From assembly GCA_030760725.1 (NCBI GenBank), contig JASWHV010000017.1, positions 11,944,959 to 12,008,958 of the forward strand: 64,000 nucleotides of DNA. Direction: 5' to 3'. Position 1 is the first letter of the stretch, and the number at the start of each line of letters is the position of its first letter. The DNA is from Neostapfia colusana (taxonomy: Eukaryota; Streptophyta; Magnoliopsida; Poales; Poaceae). This document shows, piece by piece, positions 48,889 through 59,160 of the stretch. The position numbers and the translations under genes are program-made. Below the pieces are notes generated by a model that had not been told where the DNA came from, did not search any database, and saw nothing but the letters and a program-made list of their open reading frames with translations.

Positions 48889-50735
48889 ACATAACCTTTA
48901 GGTTCCGTCTTTCTTGGGCACAAATATACCGGAGCTCCCCATGGTGAGGAACTAGGGCGAATATACCCCTTCTCCGTCAATTCTCTCAAATGATCCTTGA
49001 GCTCTTCTAGCTGCTTGGAGTCCATTCGATAAGGTCTCTTGTATATCGGGGCTGTTCCCGGTACTAGCTCAATTGCGAACTCCACGTCACGGTCGGGAGG
49101 CATACCTGGCAACTCCTCCGGAAAAACATCTGGATAATCCCTGATGGTCCTGATTTCCTCAACTTTCACCTCCACTTGATTTAATTTAATGTCCCTCCTA
49201 GGCTCGTGTATTGTTATGAACTTTACTCTGGTACCACTGGGGTGAGTTAGTTCCACCGTTCTGGTCGAACAATGGATGATTCCTTTATGTTTGGTCAACC
49301 AATCCATACCCAAAATAATATCTATCCCTTGTGAATCTATCACTATGAGGTTAGCAGTAAATACTACCCCATTAATGTCTAGGCTCACTTTGGGACACAC
49401 TTGTCTTGTCCTTATTTCTCCACCTGGAGAGTTTACCGCTAGCATATGGTTCATTTGTGTGGTTGCTAGGTCATGCTTCTTAACAAACCCTTGAGCAATG
49501 AACGAGTGGGTAGCACCAGAATCAAACAGCTGAGTTGCAAGGTGTAAATTGGCAGGAAACTTACCAACTACCACGTCGGGTGCCTCTTGTGCTTCCTCCA
49601 TAGTGACATGGTTCACCCGTCCTCTCACTACATTCTGCTGTTGTGGCGGCGCAGGCTTCTTCTTTGGGCATTTATGGGCGTAGTGCCCCACTTCAGCACA
49701 GCTGAAGCATTGCACCCCAATCTTAGATGCTTGGCCCTTGTTGTCTTGGGGTTGGTTTGGGGGTCCTTGCACTGCTGGTCGAGGTGGATATGCGGGGCGA
49801 GGCTGCTGCACAAACTGACGTGGCGGCGGTGCAGGTGCTGCGGGTGGCCTGTAGTTTGGGTTGTACCCTCTTGGTGCTGAATAGGGTACCGCAGCACGGC
49901 TCGTCTGCCCCGTAGGTTGCTGCATCATACGTGGGCGGGTGTTGCTCCCTGAGGCCTGATGTGACCACCCAGCCTTTCTCTTATTCTCATTTTCCAGGGC
50001 CTTTAGCTTCCTTTCCACCACAAATGCTCTGTCCACCATCTTTTGAAAGCTTTCATACTCATTGGAGGACATTGCACACTGCATTTCTGCGGTAAGTCCT
50101 TCCACGAAACAATCTTGTTTCTGCTCATCAGTCTCTATGTCTCGTGGAGCATAACGGGATAGTTGAGTAAATTTAGTGAGGTATTCCCTCACCGTCATGT
50201 TTCCCTGCTGCAGTCCCAGAAACTCTTTCCTCTTGTTTTTGAGTTCACCTCTTGGGATGTAGTGATTGCGGAAGCCACGCTTGAACTCTTCCCAAGTGAT
50301 GTTCTCAAGGTCATGATGGGCGGCCACGTAGGCGGTCCACCAATCAGCAGCAGGTCCCTGCAATTGATGAGAGGCAAACAGCACCCTCTCATACCCTTGG
50401 CATTGTATTATCCTCATCTTACTTTCAATGGTCTTCAGCCAATCATCTGCCTCCAGAGGTTCAGCAGCACTTGCAAACTTTGGAGGTTGAGTTCCTAGAA
50501 ACTCACTCAACCTTGGTTGGCGTGGTGCCGCTTGTGGAGGTGGAACTTGATGCAAGTTGGCCACCACTTGAGTCAAGTTCTGGATGAGCTGATTTTGATT
50601 CTCCAGCATTTGGTGGAGAGGATCAACTTCTTCACGGCGACCACCCCGGTCCTGGCCTTCAGAAAGATGAGGGTTGCATGCCTCATCGTTGTTGTTGGCG
50701 GGGTTGGCAGCACGTCCTTTTCCTCTTCCGGCCAT
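48870..50735 (-). CDS. Gag-protease and RT N-terminus of element C
   Basis: A 621-residue frame starts at 50735 (MAGRGKGRAA). Gag fold at about 85-245 (LEADDWLKTIES, LQGPAADWW, FKRGFRNHYIPRG, EYLTKFTQLSRYAPRDI). Pro/Gln-rich linker, then a complete zinc knuckle C343-x2-C346-x4-H351-x4-C356. The aspartic protease active site DSG is at 405-407, with LGMDWLTKHKG downstream. The RT linker FPEELPGMPPDRDVEF and SSPWGAP follow near the end. The frame then slips near 48920 and ends in a false tail at 48870. Gag itself looks intact, so capsid could in principle be made from this copy. Confidence 0.9.
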   Translation of the reverse strand: MAGRGKGRAANPANNNDEACNPHLSEGQDRGGRREEVDPLHQMLENQNQLIQNLTQVVANLHQVPPPQAAPRQPRLSEFLGTQPPKFASAAEPLEADDWLKTIESKMRIIQCQGYERVLFASHQLQGPAADWWTAYVAAHHDLENITWEEFKRGFRNHYIPRGELKNKRKEFLGLQQGNMTVREYLTKFTQLSRYAPRDIETDEQKQDCFVEGLTAEMQCAMSSNEYESFQKMVDRAFVVERKLKALENENKRKAGWSHQASGSNTRPRMMQQPTGQTSRAAVPYSAPRGYNPNYRPPAAPAPPPRQFVQQPRPAYPPRPAVQGPPNQPQDNKGQASKIGVQCFSCAEVGHYAHKCPKKKPAPPQQQNVVRGRVNHVTMEEAQEAPDVVVGKFPANLHLATQLFDSGATHSFIAQGFVKKHDLATTQMNHMLAVNSPGGEIRTRQVCPKVSLDINGVVFTANLIVIDSQGIDIILGMDWLTKHKGIIHCSTRTVELTHPSGTRVKFITIHEPRRDIKLNQVEVKVEEIRTIRDYPDVFPEELPGMPPDRDVEFAIELVPGTAPIYKRPYRMDSKQLEELKDHLRELTEKGYIRPSSSPWGAPVYLCPRKTEPKGYVWITVP

Positions 50736-51036
50736 CTGGCAGAATCAACAAATGTTAATTTGATACCATTTAGTATCATCTTACTACCTTCATTTGTTGG
50801 TACTTTAAGGTGTTGAGGCTTTGTTAAAATTTTACGAGGGTTTATATCTCACACCAAATAAATGCACTATTATTTCCTGTGGGTTCACACACCAAAGCAA
50901 AACAATCTGAAGACGAGGCTGTGGACAATTGCTCATGGCTTCCACAACTCACGTCACACACCAAACATCATCACACCATTAACTACGTAACGACTCGACT
51001 ACTCGACCTCTTGCTAGCTAGGGGAAAGACTCTACA

Positions 51037-51816
51037 CTACTCGTCCTCTTGAGCTGGCTCCTCGGGATCTTCCTCCTCATTTCGGCTACCTTCTGACTCT
51101 GCTTTGGGTGGGGAGGCTGCTGGTGGAGAAGTGCGACGACGCCTGATCGCTCGGCGATCCGGGGAGTCAGGAGTCCATGGATCACTCACAGTGACACACA
51201 GTTCATTCCCATCTCCTCTTTCTCTCGCCTTTAAACAAGCTCGCAGCAACGCCTCCGTTTCCTTCAGGGTGTCTCGGACATCCTGAAGCTCTTGTTGACA
51301 CTCCTGCAGTCGAGTGCTGAGCATAGCAGCATCCTCCAAGCACAAGTCCATGTGCTCATGGGAAGTCCCTTGTTGCACCGGAGGGTACTTGTACTCCGTG
51401 GTACCACTCTCACGTTGGAGGACATACATGTACTCAGTTTTGTCCAAGTGGCGACGATAGATGTGACTCTGGCAGGTGATGGCCTCCCAAGTGACATCTT
51501 TCTCCGCGTCAACTTGTGTTGCTCGACAAGCTGGAGAGTGGTGGACCTTCAGTAGCTGATTCTCGTGTATAATCCTCATCTCCGAACTCCATTCTTCCCT
51601 CTTCTCACGGATGGTCCTGGTGGAGTTATAGTGGATGATGAGCTTGCCCGTATTGCCGGCGGCTTCGAGCATACGTCGAAGACGGCGCAACAAATCTCCT
51701 ACTGCCAATCCGTAGGAAAGGTACGTCACTGGACGACTCTCCTCTCTTTCGGCAAGGGCAACTACGGGAACTCTCCCTCCTGTGGACTTACGAGCGGTGC
51801 GAATCATGCGAATCAT
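51037..51816 (-). CDS. Extra ORF upstream of gag in element C, coiled-coil protein of unknown function
   Basis: An intact 259-residue frame lies between the leader and gag, on gag's strand and 300 nt before it. The basic N-terminus (MIRMIRTARKSTGG) is followed by a mixed helical region. A Leu/Glu-rich coiled coil is at about 165-205 (LSTRLQECQQELQDVRDTLK). A basic RRAIRRRRT patch and an acidic tail (NEEEDPEEPAQEDE) close it. No known domain recognised. It has the same place, orientation and acidic C-terminus as the 4344-5288 ORF, with a faint shared pattern before the coil, so the two may be distant relatives. Confidence 0.7.
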   Translation of the reverse strand: MIRMIRTARKSTGGRVPVVALAEREESRPVTYLSYGLAVGDLLRRLRRMLEAAGNTGKLIIHYNSTRTIREKREEWSSEMRIIHENQLLKVHHSPACRATQVDAEKDVTWEAITCQSHIYRRHLDKTEYMYVLQRESGTTEYKYPPVQQGTSHEHMDLCLEDAAMLSTRLQECQQELQDVRDTLKETEALLRACLKARERGDGNELCVTVSDPWTPDSPDRRAIRRRRTSPPAASPPKAESEGSRNEEEDPEEPAQEDE

Positions 51817-52018
51817 CTAAAACAAAAAGAAATTAAATTTAGGTTAGATAAACTTTTTAAACAAAAATCCCATTTTGAATGAAAATTTGGGGTAAGATGA
51901 AGAAAATGACTCCTTAAATAACACTCTTCAACCCACACCTTGGAAAATAGTTTTTAAGAAAATAGGGCCCTTAAATACGTCCATTTCTACCTAGGTCCAC
52001 GTTCCTACGGGCAACCTT
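51817..52018 (-). other. Short leader of element C
   Basis: This is about 200 nt of AT-rich non-coding DNA between the PBS and the extra ORF, far shorter than the leader of element A. Confidence 0.6.
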
Positions 52019-52031
52019 GGCTCTGATACCA
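52019..52031 (-). other. Primer binding site of element C
   Basis: The minus strand reads TGGTATCAGAGCC, the initiator tRNA-Met type, 4 nt from the 5' LTR. Confidence 0.93.
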
Positions 52032-52035
52032 CCTC

Positions 52036-55000
52036 TGTCACACCCGGTTTTTCCGAAGAAACAACCAAGTGAATATCACATGTATGCCAGGATCATTTTC
52101 TCATACATGTGATGACAAATAGTGAAGCATTATTTATTACAAGCCAGGTGTCGAATATAAGTAAGTCTTACATAGTAAATGTCTCGATGGACAATAATAA
52201 GTTCATCACAAGGAAATAAACTAGCAGCGGAATATTATTCTTTAGGGCTCCATCACAGGCGTTGCCCGGGGGGTCTTCATGAACCTAAAATCCTTCCTCG
52301 GGTCCAAAGTCTTGGTCATTATACACCACCTCATTATCTTGACCTGAGCAGCAATATAAACAAACAAATATGCAAGGTTGAGTACCAATGGTACTCAGCA
52401 AGTGTGGGAAAATTATATCATGCATGGCTAGAACAAGGAAAGGTTGAACTCATGGTTAAAGCATTACGCAATTAATACCTATCACCTTAGCTTATTAAGC
52501 ACTTACATTACTACACAGGTGAAATGGTCCCAATCTCCCATCCCATCATCATAATCCAATAACCATAACATCATTTCCAATGTTAAGCTCCCCGCTTAAC
52601 TTCCAAAACCATCAATCCTCTAATCATGAATAAGTCCAGGCCGCTCTTAACCGTGAGCACGGCTGTCAAGACAGTTTTGACTCTGCAGAGTTTGTACCAC
52701 TGTACCCACAAGTAGTGATTTCATCCCCCGTTGCCGGGTGGACTAAAAGAACCTCCATTATGCCAGTGGCTACGATCCACATTCACACTTCCCAGGTGTG
52801 TAGCCAGGAGATCACTACGAAGCCTTTACAAAGGGATTCTCGACGAGCGTGGGCCCACTGAGGTTTCACCCCTAACAGCATACAAGAGGCTCCAACCCCG
52901 CTGCAGTGGCCCCCTCTTGAGCCTTGCGGTTCATATGGTAGTCCAGCTGACACCTACTCCCCGCACCATCCAACACACCCATACTACGCCGGGGATACAC
53001 CTAATTAATTGGCCAAGCTGCCCCATCTCAGCATGTGGTTGGCACTGTAAAGCCGGGTTACATGCTCCATGAACCGGTCCTTAGGATCCAGGCAAGTACT
53101 AAACACAAACCCAAGTCTCGTGCACCCAACACACAACCAAAACATCCAACTTGCCTTGATCCCTACCTCTACATAACTCACAATGTCTCATTCAAGAGTA
53201 TGGTAATTTAAACTGATGATCTCATGTCCCAAATATCCCATTGTAAGCATGGCTAAGCATATGCATGTAAATAAATGACATGGTAAAATAAATCCCAACC
53301 CAAGCTACAAGGAAACAAGGTAATGCAAATCTAGGGAAACTTTCCTAGCATGGGTTTCATATTTAATTTGACAATGCAAATAATTATATCTACATATCCT
53401 AGCATAGGATCAAAGTGGTCAAGGACACTTGCTTCCTTCTTGCTGCTCTTGAAATGGGTAGTCCTGATCTTGGAAATGAATAACTTGTTCTTGAACAGGT
53501 TCTACTTCATACCATCACACATAGCAAAAGAAAAACAACAATCATAAGACATAGTTCACACCTCTACTTCATACAAACCACACATTCACATTTATGAAAT
53601 TCATTCACCATTATATGTGTTGTGTTTCAGTTTTAAATAAATTCCTTATATTAAACTACTACACCTTTTCACTACCAGGTATGTATGAAAAGTATTTTTC
53701 TTCTCCATTTGTGCCTTCACAACTTCTATCAACTCTAAACTAAATTCTTTGTATTTTAGAAACTCCATTTATCATTTACTAGTTGCTATATTTTCAGATT
53801 TATATTCCTATGCATAATTGTGTATTTCATTATGAAATTAGTAATATACATCACCTAAACAGTATAGGTTCTGGTCCTAAATAATTTAATAACATATTTT
53901 GACCTTGGCTTCTGATGTAGACTATTTCATAATTATTTTCCCTATTTTTCTATAACTATTATTTACTTAAAAATGTGTCCTTATACTAAATAATGTGAAT
54001 AATTAAATGAAACAGATTCATTTCAGTCCAAAAATATATTTTTACCTCACTCCAAAGTTTTCTAAGTACTGAGAAAGTCTTTAATTAATTTTGACAATTA
54101 TGTTTGTCCCACTTTTTAATTTTTAAACACTAGTTACATATTCAATTTTCTACATTAAATACTAAACAGGGCTAAAATAATGAACTCACCCCATTACAGG
54201 GTCTATAATATTATTTTCATAATTTCCAGGGGTCTAGCTACACTTATCAGAGGTGTTTTTCCTAATTTCTATTAAGTCCAGGGGCTAAAACTGACTTTTA
54301 AATGAATTTACATGATTTTCTGGAGTTCCAGGGGCTAGATCTGAAGTTTTCGGGGCTAGCTCTCAATTCCAGAGAACCCCAGGGGGTAGCACGTAAGAAT
54401 TCCAGTCTTTATAACGCGGGGCTGACGTGGACCGTCCGATTTTAAACCGACGGCTGAGATTATAACATCGAACCGGTACGCGGGGATTTAAAGTCTACCG
54501 TGCGATTTAAAATAAACGGCGCACAAGCAGCCACGTCGCTCTGATCGAGCGCGGGCGGCGCTGCCGGCGGCGCACGGCGGCGGGAAGCGGCGATCTCGCC
54601 GGAAAGTTTCGGATCCTCGAGAATTCTGCCTAAAACTGTGATCTTATGGCATAGATCGGTAGAGGGGAGGTCAGGGATCTCACCTCGGGGGTTTTCTCGA
54701 GCTCGGGGGTCCTGGAAAGTGATCGACGGCGAGGTCCGAGGCAAAACCACGGCGAAGCTCGTCGGTGCTGCGTTTACACCGTAACTCTCCGAGTTTTCTG
54801 CACCTGCAAAGTTCCCCGGAGGCGGTGGACCAAGACCATCGAGTTAGATCAGAGTTTCCGAGCTTAGATCGGCCAGAATTCACCGGCGAAGTCTCGGTGC
54901 TCACCGGAGTGAAAATCGGCGATCGCGTGAGAAAAACTGATCGGATCGGGGGTTTTTATAGCCGGGGGAGGGCGGTGGGTCTGTTGTGATCGAGTTGGAG

Positions 55001-55365
55001 TCCTCTGGGACCGGAATTCGGGCTGCGGGACGGGTTTTCCAATCGGTTAAGATCGCGCGCGCTCGGGGAAAAGTCCGGGGTCGCGGGGTTAGGGATGACA
55101 GGCGGGTCCCACCCGTCTGTGAGAGGCAGCGCGGCGCGCGCGGGGGCGGGCTGCGCGGGGAAAGCTGGGCCGGCTGGCGGGTTTCGGCCCACTGGCCGGT
55201 TTTTTTCCGTTTCTCTTTTTCTTTTTCCATTTCTTTTCTGTTTTGAGTATAATTTGAATTCCAGTTTGAATTTGAATTTTTGCAAAACATGCAACACGTC
55301 TAAAAATTTCTAAATTCCCCTCTGAACATGGTTTAGGGTTTTGAATCAAAATTTGGGGCGTTACA
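52036..55365 (-). repeat. 5' LTR of element C
   Basis: It is the partner of 42921-46237, ending GGGGCGTTACA on the plus strand, 3330 bp. It contains the hairpin 52379-52397 and the TATA box 54949-54963. Confidence 0.95.
52379..52397. promoter_or_regulatory. Conserved LTR hairpin, element C 5' LTR
   Basis: TGAGTACCAATGGTACTCA, 343 nt from the LTR edge that adjoins the PBS, so it would lie in the genomic RNA leader. Confidence 0.62.
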
Positions 55366-57637
55366 TTCACGTAGTCAAGACTCTCTTTTCCAAGGGTGCC
55401 TCAAACAATAGTAGACAAGAGGCATTTAGAAGATGCATGGAACAAGCTAATGAACAGGTTCATTTATTAATATTTTTTTAATATTTACTCATATCATATT
55501 ATGAAACCTAATTTATATAATTTCAGGTGGAGCAGGAGATCCACGAGGAGGGTACTGAGGAGTGTCAAGCGGATCAAGGGGAAGGACTTTCTGCGGGGCA
55601 TGAATAACAACAAGGGGTAAGAGCCTATGTTGATGAGGAAGCTGAGGAGGACGAGGGGGATGACACCGATACGGGAGAGTTGACGTAATCATTCAGGTAT
55701 CAGTCTTCAAACACTCTTCCGTTGACCATGCCTCCACAACAGCGATTACGGATTACTCCTATCGGTGACTGGTAAGTAAATATAAAACTCAGTATTGAAT
55801 TATAAATATAATATTTTCAATAAATATTATATGTTGATAAATTAACTTTTAGGCAATGGGATGACCTGGATTGGAATGGACGAGAACATCGCCGGCAGCC
55901 TAATGCAGTGTTGGGTGCTATATGTCGCCATCATTATCCAGGGCTTGTGAATATTAAAGGTGAAGAGAAACCTGCAATACATTGGGAGCACTATAGGATT
56001 GCTCCACATGCTGTGCATGAGAATGTGGCAGGGGCTGTCTCGCATGATTTTTGGGTATGTTTTTACTACACTGCACTATAATTATGTCTATTATATTTTT
56101 AGTAATAAAAGTACTATGTTTTTTATAGGAACGATATCGTTTGCCCGATGATCATGACGCTGCTCTCGAGTCTAGAGCACACAAAGTATTCCACAAAGCG
56201 GCATGTAAAGTCGTGAATGATATGATGTCTAATGCTCGGATCACAGTTGTGTGTTTATACTACTAGGAGAAGCTTGGATAAATGATGAACAAGAAAATGG
56301 GAGCTTCAAAAATTTATCTCGAGGACGATCAATATCGTCAGGTAATGATTCCTTGGATGGTTAAGTGTACTGATGCTTATTATTCATTATGTGCTTATTG
56401 GGCATCGAGTGAGTATCGAGAAAAATCTAACTCCAAGAGAATCAACCGTGAGTCCGGTGGTGAAGTTCTCCATCGTTACAGTGGAGATGGTCATATTCGT
56501 CTCTCGAAACGGATGGTAAGTTTAGTAGATTTACAATTTAGTATTATAATATTAGCTTTTACGTAACTATATTTGTAACATATCTATATAGGCTGCTAAA
56601 AGTGGTGAGGAACCCTCTTTCATTGATGCTTATATCAGAGGGCATAGGGGCACAGATGACAGTCAGTTGTGCACTCCATCCGCAACTCAGAACTTGGTAT
56701 GTTATATAAGTAAAAGTAATTATTAATCAATACAATTGTTGTGTAGTACCTTTATAATTAGTTTTTATGTAGGAGAAATATGGTGAAGAGATGGTTCGAC
56801 AACATGGAGATGATTACAATTGGAGAAAGGAAGACGTCGACGTAGTAGCTTTATATGAATCCGGTGGAGGAAAGCGTCACGGGAGGTGAACTTACCTCTT
56901 TTATATTTATATATTTACATACTTCAATTTTTCCAAGTGTCACTAGTTACGACATATCACTATTGCAGGTATTCGATGTTCAACGGTGTCATCAACACCG
57001 ATGTGGTTCTCTCGCAGTCACGGTCAACACAGAGCGGACAAAGTTCTTCTCGGCGTACTCATACAGGAAATGAGTCCAGGCTAAAACAAATGGAGGAGGA
57101 GCAGGCTGCATTGAGAGACCACTTGAGACTACAAGAAGACCGTATGAAACGACAAGAAGAGTTTATAAAAGCACAAAATGACTACTTCTCGAATCTGGCA
57201 GCGTGGCAATAATCGATGCAGGTACATTAATATAATAGTTCAAATTTTTTTATTAAACAAGAGATGTATGCATATTTATAGTAGAATGAACATAAATATT
57301 TCAAAATGATTTTAGGGATACTTTTCTCAACTTGGGCTGCCTGCCGCTATGCCACCACTACCGCAACCTCCGCAGCTAGTTATGTCTTCACCGCTACCGG
57401 TGCCTCCACAGCCTTTTCCCGTTGGAACACAGGTACATATTATTGTTATGTTCACTTTCATTTTTATAAACTGTTAGTATACTTGTAACATGTATTATTG
57501 TTTATTTAGGGATCATCCTCAAGGGAACAAAACTTTCATAGTCCCCCGTTACAAATTTGCGAGCATCTTCTTCAGGGAGACAGGGTGGAGGGGACGACTT
57601 TGTCGATCAATTCTTCGCACCCGGTGGTAGCAATTAG

Positions 57638-58095
57638 GTAAGTTTTGTGTTTTCATCTGCATTATATATTATGTATCTTAATTTTAAATGGAGCTCGTGT
57701 ATAATAAGGCATATAATCAAATATGTTGTTGCTTTTTATTTCAATATTTTAGTCATATTCTTCACTTTGTTTTCATACAGGAAAACGGCGAAACAGCGAG
57801 CAAAATGGTGTCGGAGCAATTTTGTTGGTTTGTTGGAAAGCAAATGTGACCATATGATATGAGTTGCTTTGACAAAATGGTTATATGAATAATGTGACAT
57901 TTGTTCGTTTATGTTATATTGTATGTGTACAATGTAATGGAGAATACTGTTTCGACGACGTAATGCATTTCATAATGTTGAGTTTGTTGCATTTGTTATT
58001 ACGTGTTCTGTGTTATGTGTGTTTGATTTGTTATTTTATATGTCTGTTATTTTATGTGCTTGGAACTAAATAATATGTAACATTTTATTCTGTGT
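57638..58095 (+). other. 3' untranslated region of the CACTA-2 Ptta-type gene
   Basis: AT-rich sequence after the TAG, with a short spliced-looking segment around 57780-57860. No further domain. Confidence 0.4.
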
Positions 58096-58532
58096 CAAAT
58101 GTATTTTCGTGAGCCAGAAGTGGCCCATGAAAACAGTGCAATATTATTTTCGTGGGCCACAGAAAGGCCCACGAAAATAGGTCAACATTATTTTCGTGGG
58201 CCACACTCTAGCCCACAAAAATAACAGGACATAATTTTCGTGGGCCATACTCTGGCCCACGAAAATAACATGACTATTTTTTCGTGGGCCAGAAGGAGGC
58301 CCACGAAAATAGCAGATTATATTTTTGTGGGCCACAAGGTGACCCACGAAAAAAACAGTACATTATTTTCGTGGGCTATTTTTCGGCCCATGAAAATAAA
58401 TATTTTTGTGGGCCTTTTAAGGCCGACGAAATTAAACTTATTTTCATGAGTCGCCGACGAAATTAACTTTATTTTTGACGGGTTATTTTCGTGGGCCACG
58501 TGCCCATAAAAATATATCTTTTCCCTATAGTG
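58096..58532 (+). repeat. Right subterminal array and terminus of CACTA-2
   Basis: Inverted couples of TTTTCGTGGGCCA and GGCCCACGAAAAT repeat about eight times, then TTTTCCCTATAGTG at 58519-58532. The motif core (ACGAAAAT) is shared with the left array, although the flanking bases differ (GGGCC versus CGGCC). Confidence 0.9.
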
Positions 58533-58621
58533 CGTGCGCCTGCATGCAAGGAATCTTTAGTGAAGAAGTCATCGCATGCAACAAGGAATCATGTGAGGAG
58601 TTTGATCTTTTTTCTGTAGTG
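58533..58621. repeat. Short partial repeat plus a second CACTA-like end
   Basis: The stretch 58538-58603 is a partial copy of the start of the direct repeat (GCCTGCATGCAAGG ... GAGGAGTTT). It is followed by GATCTTTTTTCTGTAGTG (58604-58621), which inverts to a CACTACAG-type terminus. The full copy of the repeat then begins. Both CACTA-like ends are followed by CGTGCGCCTGCATGCAA. Confidence 0.8.
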
Positions 58622-58626
58622 CGTGC

Positions 58627-59160
58627 GCCTGCATGCAACGAATCTTTGGTGAAGAAGTCATCGCATGCAACAAGGAATCATGTGAGGAGTTTGTATGCTG
58701 GCTAGTCCTGTGGATCAGAGAGCGAAGGTGGGAGTGGAGCCGGTCGTGCATGCAGATGGACGTTGTGGCCGCGAGGCTCGGTGGTGCATGGCGTGCGTCC
58801 AGGGTGAAGTGGCCGTGAGGCCAGCGTTTCTGTTACGTACGTCTACAATATAAATAATAGTGGACTGCAGGGGTGTGCAGTGAGTGTGCGGTGGTGAGGC
58901 AGGTGAAGAGCCAAGTGTGCACTGGTGTTGTGCGTGAGTAGTGCTACCATTGCGTGTGTCTTGTGTCAGGAGTAGTGTGTGTATGTGTTGAAGTGCCAAG
59001 TGAAGGTAAATAAACTTGCTAGTGTGCAGCTTTAAAAAACTTTTTATCATACCCAGTTTTTCATAAGGAACACCTGTATTCTAACTTGTATGCCAGGATC
59101 AGTTGACTCATACATGTGCCGACAAGAGTGAAATATCAATATATTACAAACCAGATTAAA
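58627..59160. repeat. Direct repeat flanking CACTA-2, right copy
   Basis: It pairs with 36201-36738. It runs from the flank into the first 116 bp of the element D LTR and continues without a break into the rest of that LTR, so the right copy is the native one. Confidence 0.88.

Larger units (their letters stand above)
42921..55365 (-). mobile_element. Complete Tekay-like Ty3/gypsy element C
   Basis: The LTRs at 42921-46237 and 52036-55365 are nearly identical. The 13-bp length difference is accounted for by one indel near 54575. The PBS (52019-52031), PPT (46238-46251), extra ORF, gag, protease, RT, RNase H, integrase and chromodomain are all present. The exact 5-bp duplication TTCAC lies at 42916-42920 and 55366-55370. 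Total length is 12.4 kb. It is the youngest-looking insertion in the window, yet pol carries two frame changes and a nonsense codon. Confidence 0.95.
42839..57637 (+). pseudogene. Ptta/En/Spm-type second gene of CACTA-2, split by element C
   Basis: The first exon begins at ATG 42839 (MPRGLKNIAKGLFGSSSKSG) and is cut at 42920 by element C. It resumes at 55366 after the repeated TTCAC (ASNNSRQEAFRRCMEQANEQ, to about 55459). Later exons give WDDLDWNGREH and CRHHYPGLVNI (55855-56056), ERYRLPDDHD and KVFHKAACK (56130-56245), WMVKCTDAYYSLCAYWAS (56340-56515), EPSFIDAYIRGHRG (56593-56697), QHGDDYNWRKEDVDVVALYE (56773-56887), a coiled coil (56970-57210: EEEQAALRDHLRLQEDRMKRQEE) and a C-terminus DDFVDQFFAPGGSN, TAG at 57635. 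A stop pair near 56265-56280 is seen. The order of exons agrees with the CACTA-1 gene. Confidence 0.78.
36739..58532 (+). mobile_element. CACTA (En/Spm) transposon CACTA-2, split by Tekay element C
   Basis: Subterminal arrays of ACGAAAAT/ATTTTCGT motifs lie at both sides (36745-37445 and 58100-58495). A TNP2 transposase gene and a Ptta-type gene read rightward between them. The right terminus is intact (TTCCCTATAGTG at 58532, inverted CACTATAGGGAA). The expected left CACTA terminus is not seen: the element begins in ACAAAAAAATTTCGTGGGC directly against the flank. Without element C it is about 9.3 kb. Confidence 0.85.
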
